Notes under the pieces: model-generated | What the model was told of the DNA's origin: nothing | Database searches by the model: none | Seen by the model: only the letters and a program-made list of their open reading frames with translations | Made by a program: the position numbers and the translations under genes | Shown here: in pieces, positions 55,607-63,698 of the stretch | How positions within the stretch are numbered: the stretch's first letter is position 1 | How the letters are laid out: each line of letters opens with the position of its first letter | NCBI RefSeq assembly: GCF_010686755.1 | Contig: NZ_JAAGXA010000006.1 | Span: 124,001-188,000, forward strand | Direction of reading: 5' to 3' | DNA length: 64,000 nucleotides | DNA from: Nocardioides zeae | GTDB lineage: Bacteria > Actinomycetota > Actinomycetes > Propionibacteriales > Nocardioidaceae

Positions 55607-56674
55607 TCAGGCCCGCAGCCGGGCGGCGAGCGGGCAGTCGAACGGGTCGCGCGCCCGCAGCCCGACGTTGTTGAGGTAGTCGATGACGATCAGGTACGAC
55701 CGGACCAGGCCCACCTCGACGTACGGGATCCCGACGCGCGCGCAGTGGGCGCGCACGATCGGTCGGGCCCTGCGCAGGTTGCAGCGGGGCATGCTCGGGA
55801 AGAGGTGGTGCTCGATCTGGTAGTTGAGCCCGCCCATGAGCACGTCGACGACCGGGTTGCCATGGACGTTGCGTGACACCAGCACCTGGCGCCGCAGGAA
55901 GTCGAGCCGCATCCCCGGCGGCACGAGGGGCATGCCCTTGTGCGCGGGGGCGAAGGCCGCGCCCAGGCTGACCCCGAAGACCGCCATCTGCACGGCCAGG
56001 AAGGCGGCGGCCAGCCCGGGGGGCAGGAAGACGACCAGGACTGCGACGTACGCACCGAGCCGCGTGGCGACGAGCACGAGCTCGAGTCGGCGCCAGGGAT
56101 GCGTCGCACCGCGATCGAGGCAGGACCGGATGCTCGCGACGTGCAGGTTGATGCCCTCGAGGGTGAGCAGGGGGAAGAACAGCCATCCCTGGTGGTCGGC
56201 GAACCAACGGGCGAACCCCGACCGCTCGGCGACGATCGTGGGGGTGAACGCGATCGCGCCGGCCGCGATGTCCGGGTCGTAGTCCTCCTCGTTGGGGGCG
56301 CGGTGGTGCTTGTTGTGCTTGCCGCGCCACCACGCGAAGCTCAGGCCGGCGAACGCGCCGGCCAGGATGCGGGCGCTCCACGCGTTCCACGTCGGGGACG
56401 CGAAGACCTGCCGGTGGGCGGCGTCGTGACCGAGGAAGCCGAACTGGGAGACGATGAGTCCGAGCGCGCCGGCGAGGAGCAGCTGGAACCACGAGTCCCC
56501 GAGCAGCGCGAACCCCACCCAGACGGCGACGAAAGCCGTGGTCGTGACGCCGATCTGGAGGGCGTAGTACCCCCGCCGCCGCTCGAGGAGCCCCGCCTCA
56601 CGCACCTCGCGAGCGAGGTCGCCGTAGGTGCTGACGAACGGGTGGGTCGGTCGTGCGTGGGACTGCGAGGCCAT
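55607..56674 (-). CDS. Membrane fatty-acid desaturase
   Basis: 355 residues with four to six helices. Three His boxes bind the di-iron centre: GHDAAH, KHNKHH and QIEHHLFP. The Gln-type third box places it in the acyl-lipid/front-end-like desaturase branch that introduces a double bond into membrane acyl chains using O2. ATG 56674. It lies 113 bp after the MFS gene on the same strand. Confidence 0.88.
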   Translation of the reverse strand: MASQSHARPTHPFVSTYGDLAREVREAGLLERRRGYYALQIGVTTTAFVAVWVGFALLGDSWFQLLLAGALGLIVSQFGFLGHDAAHRQVFASPTWNAWSARILAGAFAGLSFAWWRGKHNKHHRAPNEEDYDPDIAAGAIAFTPTIVAERSGFARWFADHQGWLFFPLLTLEGINLHVASIRSCLDRGATHPWRRLELVLVATRLGAYVAVLVVFLPPGLAAAFLAVQMAVFGVSLGAAFAPAHKGMPLVPPGMRLDFLRRQVLVSRNVHGNPVVDVLMGGLNYQIEHHLFPSMPRCNLRRARPIVRAHCARVGIPYVEVGLVRSYLIVIDYLNNVGLRARDPFDCPLAARLRA

Positions 56675-56787
56675 GCTCGCCACCGCCTCGGCTCGCAACG
56701 GGAGCCGTGGCCTCGTCGACACGGGGTCCGTGTCCGACGGCCCGGCGGCCGCAGTCGTCCCTCGACTATATCCCCGGGTCCGGGGCG

Positions 56788-58074
56788 TCAGTCGGCGTCG
56801 CCGACGGCGATCGCCGCCGCCTCGCCCTCGCTGTGGCTGGCGGGGGCGCCGTGCAGGGCGCGGTTCACGGTGCGGGCGCCCGCGAGCGCCACGACCACGC
56901 CGACCGCGACGGCGGCCGCGCCGAACCAGAACGGCGCGTGCACGTCGACGTGCTCCGCGAGCTTCAGCGCGACGAACGGGCCGACGGCGCCGCCGGTGAA
57001 CCGCACGAAGGAGTACGCCGCGGAGGCGACCGGCCGCTCCACCGGCGCGGCGCCCATGACGGCCTCCGTGACGAGCGTGTTGTTGACGCCGAGGAAGGCG
57101 CCCGCGAGCACGATGCCGACGGCCACCACGGCCTCGGTCTCGGCCAGCAGCGCCATGACGGCGAGGTCGAGCGCGAACAGCGCGAGGCAGGCGATCATCG
57201 CGGGCACGGTGCCGAAGCGCCGCTGCAGGCGGGGCGCCACCACGACCGACGTGACGGCGAGCAGCACGCCCCAGCCGAAGAAGGTCCAGCCGACCTGCAT
57301 GATGTCGAAGGACGGCAGGGCGAACGGCCCGGCGGCCATGAGGGTGAAGAAGCCCAGGTTGTAGAAGACGGCGACGAGCGCGAGCAGCAGCAGGGCCGGG
57401 TGGCGCAGGGCGCGGAACGGGTCGGCGAGCGAGGTGCGGCGCCCGGTCGGCGGGGTCGCCGGCAGGAAGACCGCGGTCGCGGCGACGGCGATCGCCATCA
57501 GCACGGAGACACCGAAGAACGGGCCGCGCCACGAGATGCCGCCGAGCAGGCCGCCGAGGAGCGGCCCCGAGGCGATGCCCAGGCCGAGCGCCGCCTCGAA
57601 GAGGATGATCGCGCTGGCCAGGGAGCCCGTCGACGCGCTGACGATGGTGGAGAGCGCGGTCGCGATGAAGAGCGCGTTGCCGAGGCCCCAGCCCGCGCGG
57701 AAGCCGATGACGGCTCCGACCGAGCCGGACGATCCCGCCAGCGCGGCGAACACGATGATGAGCACGAGCCCGGCGAGCAGGGTCCGCTTGGCGCCGATGC
57801 GGCTCGACACCACGCCCGTGACGAGCATCGCGACGCCCATGACAGCCATGTAGCTCGTGAACAGCAGCGACACCTGGCTCGGCGTCGCCTCGAGCTGCGC
57901 GGCGATCTCCTTGAGGATGGGGTCGACGAGACCGATCCCCATGAAGGCGATGACGCAGGCGAACGCCACGGCCCACACCGCGCGCGGCTGGCGCCAGGGG
58001 GAGGCGGGGGGCTCGGCGGTCACCGGGGAGGTGGTGGGGGCTGCCGGGGAGGTCCGGGCGGCGAGGTCGGTCAT
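56788..58074 (-). CDS. MFS transporter (drug-efflux type)
   Basis: 428 residues with 12 helices. The loop VVSSRIGAKRTLLAGLVLIIV between TM2 and TM3 is the MFS motif A equivalent. Gly-rich helices (SGPLLGGLLGGISWRGPFFGVSVLM) fit the DHA-type efflux family. ATG 58074 overlaps the marR stop by 4 bp, so it is coupled to its regulator. Substrate unknown. Confidence 0.87.
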   Translation of the reverse strand: MTDLAARTSPAAPTTSPVTAEPPASPWRQPRAVWAVAFACVIAFMGIGLVDPILKEIAAQLEATPSQVSLLFTSYMAVMGVAMLVTGVVSSRIGAKRTLLAGLVLIIVFAALAGSSGSVGAVIGFRAGWGLGNALFIATALSTIVSASTGSLASAIILFEAALGLGIASGPLLGGLLGGISWRGPFFGVSVLMAIAVAATAVFLPATPPTGRRTSLADPFRALRHPALLLLALVAVFYNLGFFTLMAAGPFALPSFDIMQVGWTFFGWGVLLAVTSVVVAPRLQRRFGTVPAMIACLALFALDLAVMALLAETEAVVAVGIVLAGAFLGVNNTLVTEAVMGAAPVERPVASAAYSFVRFTGGAVGPFVALKLAEHVDVHAPFWFGAAAVAVGVVVALAGARTVNRALHGAPASHSEGEAAAIAVGDAD

Positions 58075-58514
58075 GCGGTTCCTTCCGTGAGGGCGCGGAG
58101 CAGGTCGACCGCTCGCGCGAGGTCGTCGGGGGAGTGCCGGCCCGCGGCCAGCAGGCGGTCGCGCACGAGCGCGGCGTTGCGCCGGCGCTGGTCGGCGAGG
58201 GCGGTGCGGCCGGCCGGGGTGAGGTCGAGCAGCGTCGAGCGCGCGTCGTCGGGGTGCGGCGTGCGCTGCACCCAGCCCTGGCCGACGAGCCCCCGGACGG
58301 CCGCGGTGGCGGTCGGCTGCGAGGTGCCGTCGAGCTCGGCGACGCGACCGACCGTGAGCGGGCCGTGGTCGTCCAGCATGGCGAGCACCCGCAGCGTCGG
58401 CGCGACCTGCGGCGAGCTGCGCCGGACCTCGCGGACCAGGCGCCCGGCGGCCGTCACCAGCTCGCCCGCGAGGCGCGTGAGGTGGGCGTCGGTGGCGGGA
58501 GTGGGGGTCGGCAC
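58071..58514 (-). CDS. MarR-family regulator of the MFS gene
   Basis: 147 residues. Winged helix with GPLTVGRVAELDGTSQPTATAAVRGLVGQGWVQRTPHPDDARSTLLDLTPAG, the diagnostic D-x-R-(S/A)-x-x-L wing. A perfect palindrome CATAGT-TCG-ACTATG lies 14-28 bp upstream of its ATG. It probably represses its own operon until a ligand binds. Confidence 0.9.
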   Translation of the reverse strand: MPTPTPATDAHLTRLAGELVTAAGRLVREVRRSSPQVAPTLRVLAMLDDHGPLTVGRVAELDGTSQPTATAAVRGLVGQGWVQRTPHPDDARSTLLDLTPAGRTALADQRRRNAALVRDRLLAAGRHSPDDLARAVDLLRALTEGTA

Positions 58515-58527
58515 TCGTCCGACGTTA

Positions 58528-58542
58528 CATAGTTCGACTATG
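58528..58542. promoter_or_regulatory. MarR operator palindrome
   Basis: CATAGT and ACTATG are perfect inverted 6-bp arms around TCG. The element is AT-rich in GC-rich DNA and lies between marR and the divergent DUF1697 gene. Confidence 0.7.
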
Positions 58543-58576
58543 CAAGTACATACGGCGCGTGTGTGACGATGCCGTC

Positions 58577-59137
58577 ATGCCGACGTACGTCGCGTTCCTG
58601 CGCGCGATCAACCTGGGTCCCCGCAACAAGTACCCGATGGCCGAGCTGCGGGCCGCGCTCGAGAGCGCGGGCTTCACGGACGTCGCGACCCACATCCAGA
58701 CCGGGAACGTGCGGCTCCGCACCCCCGCCCGCTCCGTCGCCCGCCTCACGGAGCGCCTCGAGGCCGCGGTCGCCGCCGACCGGGGGTTCCCGCTCGACGT
58801 CGTGGTGCTCACCCCGGCCGAGCTGGCCGCCGCCGCCGCGGGCGGGGAGGCGCGGCTGGCCGCCGTCGCGGCCGACGTGGGGGAGGAGCAGGTGCACGGC
58901 CAGTACGTCACGTTCCTCCGGGACCTGCCCGCGCCGGAGGCGGTGGAGCGCCTCGACGCCGTCGTCGAGCCGGAGCGTGCGCGGGTCTCGGTCGTCGATC
59001 GCGCCGTCCACCTCACGCTCCTCGAGGGCTACCAGCAGGCCCGGCTCGACAACAACCGGATCGAGAAGGTGCTCGGAGTGCGGGGCACGAACCGCAACCT
59101 GACGGTCGTGCGTCGGCTCGCGGCGGACTGGACCTGA
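58577..59137 (+). CDS. DUF1697 family protein
   Basis: 186 residues. PTYVAFLRAINLGPRNKYPMAELRAALESAGFTDVATHIQTGNV is the DUF1697 start, and VLGVRGTNRNLTVVRRLA the family end (T-x-R-N-x-x-T). Function unknown in the family. ATG 58577; the divergent promoter shares the MarR palindrome region. Confidence 0.9.
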   Translation: MPTYVAFLRAINLGPRNKYPMAELRAALESAGFTDVATHIQTGNVRLRTPARSVARLTERLEAAVAADRGFPLDVVVLTPAELAAAAAGGEARLAAVAADVGEEQVHGQYVTFLRDLPAPEAVERLDAVVEPERARVSVVDRAVHLTLLEGYQQARLDNNRIEKVLGVRGTNRNLTVVRRLAADWT

Positions 59138-59177
59138 GCGGCCGCCGGGGCCTCCTCCGACGTCGCTCGTAAATCCC

Positions 59178-59206
59178 TTGAGGGGCGCGGAGCAGCGGCG
59201 TACCGT
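59178..59206 (+). promoter_or_regulatory. Promoter of the structured leader
   Basis: TTGAGG (59178-59183) and TACCGT (59201-59206) are separated by 17 bp, a housekeeping sigma spacing. Transcription would start near 59213, giving a leader of about 230 nt before the kinase start. Confidence 0.55.
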
Positions 59207-59239
59207 CCTGTCTACACGGGAAAGGAGGTGGTCCGAAGA

Positions 59240-59278
59240 ATGAGTTCTTTCAGGACGCGTGAGGTGGCTGCCCGCTAG
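59240..59278 (+). CDS. 12-codon micro-ORF with perfect Shine-Dalgarno
   Basis: AAAGGAGGTG (59221-59230) is fully complementary to the 3' end of 16S rRNA and lies 9 nt before ATG 59240. The peptide is MSSFRTREVAAR, then TAG. It has no run of one amino acid, so it is not a classical amino-acid attenuator, but the two Arg codons AGG and CGT and the strong ribosome site suggest a translated leader peptide. I do not recognise it. Confidence 0.65.
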   Translation: MSSFRTREVAAR

Positions 59279-59326
59279 CAGCTCCGCCGACGGCGTCGAG
59301 CCGCTGGCAATCCAAGGGCAGTCACC

Positions 59327-59404
59327 CGGCCCGCAGGTGCTCCGGACATGTCCGCCGGAGACGGTGCGAGGAGTCTCGACTCCACGCACCACGCCTGCGG
59401 GCCG
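59327..59404 (+). ncRNA. Structured leader: three-way junction RNA element
   Basis: An 11-bp closing stem (CGGCCCGCAGG 59327-59337 with CCTGCGGGCCG 59394-59404) encloses two hairpins. Hairpin 1 is CTCCGG (59340-59345) with CCGGAG (59355-59360). Hairpin 2 is GGTGCG-A-GGAGTC (59363-59375) with GACTCC-A-CGCACC (59378-59390), having one A-A mismatch. All arms are otherwise perfect. It lies between the micro-ORF and the GAF kinase. No T tract follows. It may be a cis-regulatory RNA or a small RNA. Confidence 0.7.
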
Positions 59405-59442
59405 TTCCCATTTCCGGCGAGGTGAGCGACTACGGTCGGCCC

Positions 59443-60963
59443 ATGTCTCCCCGGCGGCCCATCGCGGAGCTCGTGGGCCCTGACGAGCTGCCCCGGGTGC
59501 TCGACCTGCTGGAGCTGGTCACCTCCGAGTCGGACCTCGACGAGGCGTTGAACGCCATCGTCGAGACCTCGTGCGACCTCACCGGTGCCGCCCACGGGGT
59601 GCTGGCCGTGCTCGACGCCGAGGGCCGCGTGCGGGACCTGCACGTCCACGGCTTGGACGACCACGAGGTCGACGCCATCGGCGACCTGTCGCCGCACCAC
59701 CCCGAGATGGACCGCTTCATCAGGGTGCCGATCCGGCGCGGCGGGCGGTCGCTGGGCACGCTCTACCTGGGGGGCCGGCCCGGACCCGGCGCGTTCAGCC
59801 CCACCGACGAGCACGTGCTGGAGTGGCTCGCCGAGCGGGCCGCCCAGGTGCTCGCGCTCGCGGAGGCCCGCGCCCGTGCAGAACGCCGCGAGGAGTGGCT
59901 GAAGGTCTTCCAGCGCTCCGTCGAGCTGCTGGAACCCCCGATCGACCGTGGCGTCGCCCTCACGCACGTCGCCGAGCTGGTCGGCTGGATGTTCCAGGCC
60001 CGGGCCGTCGTGCTCGCCCACCTCGTCGACGACCGCATCGAGCTCGTCGCCGAGGACCCCGCGGCAGACCTGCCCGGCAAGCTCGGCGACCTCGCCGCCA
60101 TGCGGGAGCGCCTGGCCCCCGGCACCCCGGTGCACACCGCGGTGAAGGCGGCCTTCACCGACCGCCGGGCGCGGGTGTCGCAGACCGGCCGCTCGACGGT
60201 GGTCGTCGTGCCGTTCCCGCTCCGGCTCACCGAGCGGCTCGTCATCGGTGTCGTCCTCCGCCGCGACGCGCACCCGCCCGACCAGGCCGAGCTCGAGCTC
60301 CTCACCTCCTTCGCGAACCACGCGACGACCTCCATCGACCGTCTCGAGGGCCTCGCGGAGCGCCAGGAGCTCATGGTGCTCGCCGACCGCGAGCGCATCG
60401 CACGGGACCTCCACGACGTGGTGATCCAGCGACTCTTCGCGACCGGCCTCCAGCTGCAGGGCCTGCGACGGCACCTGCCGACGGCCGAGCAGGCCCGGTT
60501 CGACGCGGTCGTGCGCGACCTCGACCAGACGATCCGCGACATCCGCACCACGATCTTCGAGCTGTCCCGGCTGCGGGGGCGCTCCCTGCGGGCGGAGGTG
60601 CGCCAGCTCGTGGCGGAGTACGCCGAGCCGCTCGGCTTCCGCGCGACCGTGGAGCTGCAGGGGCCGCTCGACACCACCGTGCCCGACCGGATCAGCGACT
60701 ACCTGCTCGCGACGCTGCGCGAGGCGCTGTCCAACGTCGTGCGCCACGCTGCGGCGACCGCCGTGGAGGTCGGGCTCTCCGTCGGTGCGGACGGCGTGGC
60801 GCTGCGGGTCGCCGACGACGGGCGCGGCCTCGGCGCGCCGGGCGTCGAGAGCGGCCTGCTCAACGTGCGGCGACGGGCGCGGGACCTCGGCGGTGACGTG
60901 CGGATCACGGGCGCGCCGGGGGAGGGCACCACCCTCGAGTGGGTCGTGCCGCTGCCGGACTGA
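59443..60963 (+). CDS. GAF-domain sensor histidine kinase (NarL/DevS type)
   Basis: 506 residues from ATG 59443. Two GAF domains (~20-155 and ~165-305), then a HisKA_3 helix ERIARDLHDVVIQRLFATGLQLQGL with the phospho-His, and an ATPase domain (EALSNVVRHAA, VADDGRGLGAPG, GAPGEGTTLEWVVPL). No membrane segment, so it is a cytosolic sensor. TACGGT 59431-59436 may be a second, leaderless promoter. No response regulator is adjacent. A GTG at 59422 is an alternative start. Confidence 0.88.
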   Translation: MSPRRPIAELVGPDELPRVLDLLELVTSESDLDEALNAIVETSCDLTGAAHGVLAVLDAEGRVRDLHVHGLDDHEVDAIGDLSPHHPEMDRFIRVPIRRGGRSLGTLYLGGRPGPGAFSPTDEHVLEWLAERAAQVLALAEARARAERREEWLKVFQRSVELLEPPIDRGVALTHVAELVGWMFQARAVVLAHLVDDRIELVAEDPAADLPGKLGDLAAMRERLAPGTPVHTAVKAAFTDRRARVSQTGRSTVVVVPFPLRLTERLVIGVVLRRDAHPPDQAELELLTSFANHATTSIDRLEGLAERQELMVLADRERIARDLHDVVIQRLFATGLQLQGLRRHLPTAEQARFDAVVRDLDQTIRDIRTTIFELSRLRGRSLRAEVRQLVAEYAEPLGFRATVELQGPLDTTVPDRISDYLLATLREALSNVVRHAAATAVEVGLSVGADGVALRVADDGRGLGAPGVESGLLNVRRRARDLGGDVRITGAPGEGTTLEWVVPLPD

Positions 60964-61028
60964 GAGAGCCGGGCCGCCGCGTCGTGCGGGGCCCGGCTCC
61001 CGGGGATGGTGCGGGGTTGCTCCCGGGC

Positions 61029-62180
61029 TCAGCCCAGCGGGTCGACCTCGGCGTGGTCGCCCACGCTGGCGGCCAGGCGTCCCAGGTGGTGACGAGCGTC
61101 GCCCAGGAGGTGGTCGAGCGTCGTGAGGTGGGCCGTGTAGCTGCCCACGCTGTACTCCGCCGTCATGCCGATGCCACCGTGGAGCTGGATGGCCTCCTGG
61201 CCGACCAGCCGCCCCGCCTTCGAGGCCTGGGCCCAGGCGCGGGCCGCGGCCGTGGACCGCTCCTCCGCGGACGTGCCGGGGTCGGCCTGCACCATCGCCG
61301 CCCACAGGGCGAGGCTGCGGGCGAGCTCGACCGCGACGTACAGGTCGGCGGCCCGGAACGTCAGCGCCTGGAAGCGCTTGAGCGGCACCCCGAACTGCTC
61401 GCGGCTGTTGAGGTAGCCCGCCGTCGTCTCGAGCGCCACCTGCATCGCGCCCACCGCCTGCTGCGCGGCGGCGACGCGGGCGCCGTCGTGCGCCGCGGCG
61501 ATCGCCGTCGCCTGGTCCTGGCCGGCCTCGCCGAGCGGCGTCGCGACCGCTCCGTCGAACGTGATGCGTGCGGCGCGCGAGCCGTCCGGTGCGCGGTAGC
61601 CGCTGCGCGTGACGCCGTCGTCGTCCCCGGCCAGGGTGAACAGGCCGGTGCCCCCGTCGGGCAGGGCCGCGGAGACGACGAGCACGTCCGCCTCGGCCCC
61701 CTGCGGCACCGGCTCCTTGACGCCGGTCAGGCGCCAACCGCCGTCAGCCTCCTCGGCCCGCACGCCGGCAGCGGTCGACACCCAGCGGGCACCGGGCTCC
61801 GCGTGGGCGAGCGCCACGAGGGACTCGCCGGACGCGAGACCCCCCAGCAGCTCGGCGCGCTGCTCCGTCGTGCCGACCGCGGCCACGAGGCCGCCCGTGA
61901 GCACCACGGAGGTGAGGAACGGCTCGGGAGCGATGACGCGCCCGATCTCCTCGGCCACCACGGCGACCTCGACCGGCCCGGCGCCCATCCCGCCGTCGTC
62001 CTCCGTGAACGGCAGGCCGAGCAGGCCCATCTCTGCCATCTTCGACCACGTGTCGCGGTCGAAGCCGGGGGCGTCGGCGACGGTGCCCCGTCGTGTCTCG
62101 AAGTCCGCGTAGCGCTTGCGGAGCAGTCCTCGCGCGGCCTCGCGCAGCGCCTGCTGCTCCTCGTCGAGCTCGAAGTCCAT
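61029..62180 (-). CDS. Acyl-CoA dehydrogenase, small-subunit type
   Basis: 383 residues. N-terminal MDFELDEEQQALREAARGLLRKRY and the C-terminal FAD-binding LNSREQFGVPLKRFQALTFRAADLYVAVE, then EAIQLHGGIGMTAEYSVGSYT. The FAD loop is intact. It is read 14 bp after the partner ACAD at 62195. Paired actinobacterial ACADs of this kind (FadE-type heterotetramers) oxidise bulky CoA thioesters such as sterol side chains. Confidence 0.85.
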   Translation of the reverse strand: MDFELDEEQQALREAARGLLRKRYADFETRRGTVADAPGFDRDTWSKMAEMGLLGLPFTEDDGGMGAGPVEVAVVAEEIGRVIAPEPFLTSVVLTGGLVAAVGTTEQRAELLGGLASGESLVALAHAEPGARWVSTAAGVRAEEADGGWRLTGVKEPVPQGAEADVLVVSAALPDGGTGLFTLAGDDDGVTRSGYRAPDGSRAARITFDGAVATPLGEAGQDQATAIAAAHDGARVAAAQQAVGAMQVALETTAGYLNSREQFGVPLKRFQALTFRAADLYVAVELARSLALWAAMVQADPGTSAEERSTAAARAWAQASKAGRLVGQEAIQLHGGIGMTAEYSVGSYTAHLTTLDHLLGDARHHLGRLAASVGDHAEVDPLG

Positions 62181-62194
62181 CGTGCTGCCTCTCT

Positions 62195-63370
62195 CTACAG
62201 ACCCAGGATGGTGCCGGCGATGATCTGGCGCTGCACCTCGTTGGAGCCGCCGTAGATCGACGCCTTCCGGAGGTTCAGGTAGGTCGGCGTGCTCCGCCGG
62301 GCCCACACCGGCAGGTCGCTGTCGGCGTCGCCGGTGCCGAACGCCAGGGCACCGGGCCCGGCGACGTCGACCACCAGCTCGGACACGGCCTGCTGCAGCT
62401 CGGTGCCCCGCAGCTTGAGCACGGAGCTCGCCGGGTGGGGCTTGCCGTCGGCGGAGTTGGCGACCACGCGGAGCGCGGTCAGCTCGAGCGCCATCAGCTC
62501 GTTCTCGAGCTCGGCGATGCGCACCGCGACGTGGGGGTCGTCGAGGAGCGTGCCGTCGCCCGAGCGCGTCGCGGCCGCCCACTCCTTGGCCTGGGCCAGG
62601 ACGCGCTTCGTCGCGCCGACCGGGGCGACGCCCACCCGCTCGTTGCCGAGCAGGAACTTGGCCTGCGTCCAGCCCGAGTCGACGTCGCCCACGAGGTTCT
62701 CGCCGGGGACGCGCACGTCGGTGAACCACACCTCGTTGACCTCGTGGCCCCCGTCGATGAGCTCGATCGGGCGCACCTCCACGCCGGGCGAGCGCATGTC
62801 GATGAGCAGCATCGAGATGCCGGCCTGCTTCTTCACGTCGGGGTTGGTGCGCACGAGCGTGAAGATCCAGTCGCCCCACTGGCCCAGCGTCGTCCAGGTC
62901 TTCTGGCCGTTGACGATCCAGTCGTCGCCGTCGCGGACGGCCGCGGTGCGCAGCGAGGCGAGGTCGGAGCCGGCGCCGGGCTCCGAGAAGCCCTGGCTCC
63001 AGAAGATGTCGACGTTGGCCGTGGGCGGCAGGAAGCGCTCCTTCTGCTCCTGGCTGCCGAAGGTCGCGATGACCGGGCCGATCATCGAGGCGTTGAAGGC
63101 GAGCGGCGGCGGCACGCACGCGCGCTGCATCTCTTCGTGCCACAGGTGGCGCCGCAGCGGGCTCCAGTCCTTGCCGCCCCACTCCACGGGCCAGTGGGGG
63201 ACCGCGAGGCCCGCGGCGTTGAGCGTGCGGTGCGTCTCGACGATCTGCTCCTTCGTGAGCTCACCGCGATCGCGCACCGTGGCCCGGACGCCCTCGTCCA
63301 CCTCGGTGGTGAAGAACGTCCGGAGCTCGGCGCGGAACGCCTCGTCCTCCTCCGACAGCTGCAGCCGCAT
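62195..63370 (-). CDS. Acyl-CoA dehydrogenase, large-subunit type
   Basis: 391 residues. FWSQGFSEPGAGSDLASLRTAAVRDGDDWIVNGQKTWTTLGQWGDW is the ACAD substrate/FAD region. The end STPTYLNLRKASIYGGSNEVQRQIIAGTILGL matches the family. It forms a two-gene operon with the ACAD at 61029 and probably a mixed complex. ATG 63370. The pair should feed electrons to ETF. Confidence 0.88.
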   Translation of the reverse strand: MRLQLSEEDEAFRAELRTFFTTEVDEGVRATVRDRGELTKEQIVETHRTLNAAGLAVPHWPVEWGGKDWSPLRRHLWHEEMQRACVPPPLAFNASMIGPVIATFGSQEQKERFLPPTANVDIFWSQGFSEPGAGSDLASLRTAAVRDGDDWIVNGQKTWTTLGQWGDWIFTLVRTNPDVKKQAGISMLLIDMRSPGVEVRPIELIDGGHEVNEVWFTDVRVPGENLVGDVDSGWTQAKFLLGNERVGVAPVGATKRVLAQAKEWAAATRSGDGTLLDDPHVAVRIAELENELMALELTALRVVANSADGKPHPASSVLKLRGTELQQAVSELVVDVAGPGALAFGTGDADSDLPVWARRSTPTYLNLRKASIYGGSNEVQRQIIAGTILGL

Positions 63371-63483
63371 GGGACCTCCTCGTCGACCGGGCGCGTCTCG
63401 CCCCTGTGCCGCGGGTCACGTTACCCCCGGGTACCGACAGCGCCGTGTGACGACCCCCGCCCGGTGCCGTACAGTCCTCCGCC

Positions 63484-63630
63484 GAAGGGGAGTAGCCCGG
63501 CCGACGCGAGTCGGCAGGGGCGGTCGACATACTGGCGACCACGACGACGTGGGAGCCCGGCCGTCCCGCCCGAGCGACCGTGACGGAGACGTCCGGACCG
63601 CCCGCGGTGGACGAGACCTTCGACCAGTGA
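63484..63630 (+). promoter_or_regulatory. yybP-ykoY manganese riboswitch
   Basis: GAAGGGGAGTAG (from 63484), the central GTCGACATACTGG (from 63523) and the closing GACGAGACC (63610-63618) are the conserved elements of the yybP-ykoY class, which binds Mn2+. It sits directly ahead of mntP. Mn2+ binding should switch on mntP. Confidence 0.88.
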
Positions 63631-63666
63631 TGCTGCTGGTCGAGGCCTCGCCCTGCCCGGCGGACG

Positions 63667-63690
63667 CTCTCGTCCAGCTCGACGAGAGGA
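63667..63690 (+). promoter_or_regulatory. Shine-Dalgarno-sequestering hairpin of mntP
   Basis: CTCTCGTC (63667-63674) pairs perfectly with GACGAGAG (63681-63688) around CAGCTC. The ribosome site GAGAGGA (63684-63690) is in the right arm, 8 nt before ATG 63699. Folding would block translation, giving the riboswitch a translational output. Confidence 0.65.
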
Positions 63691-63698
63691 ACATCCCC

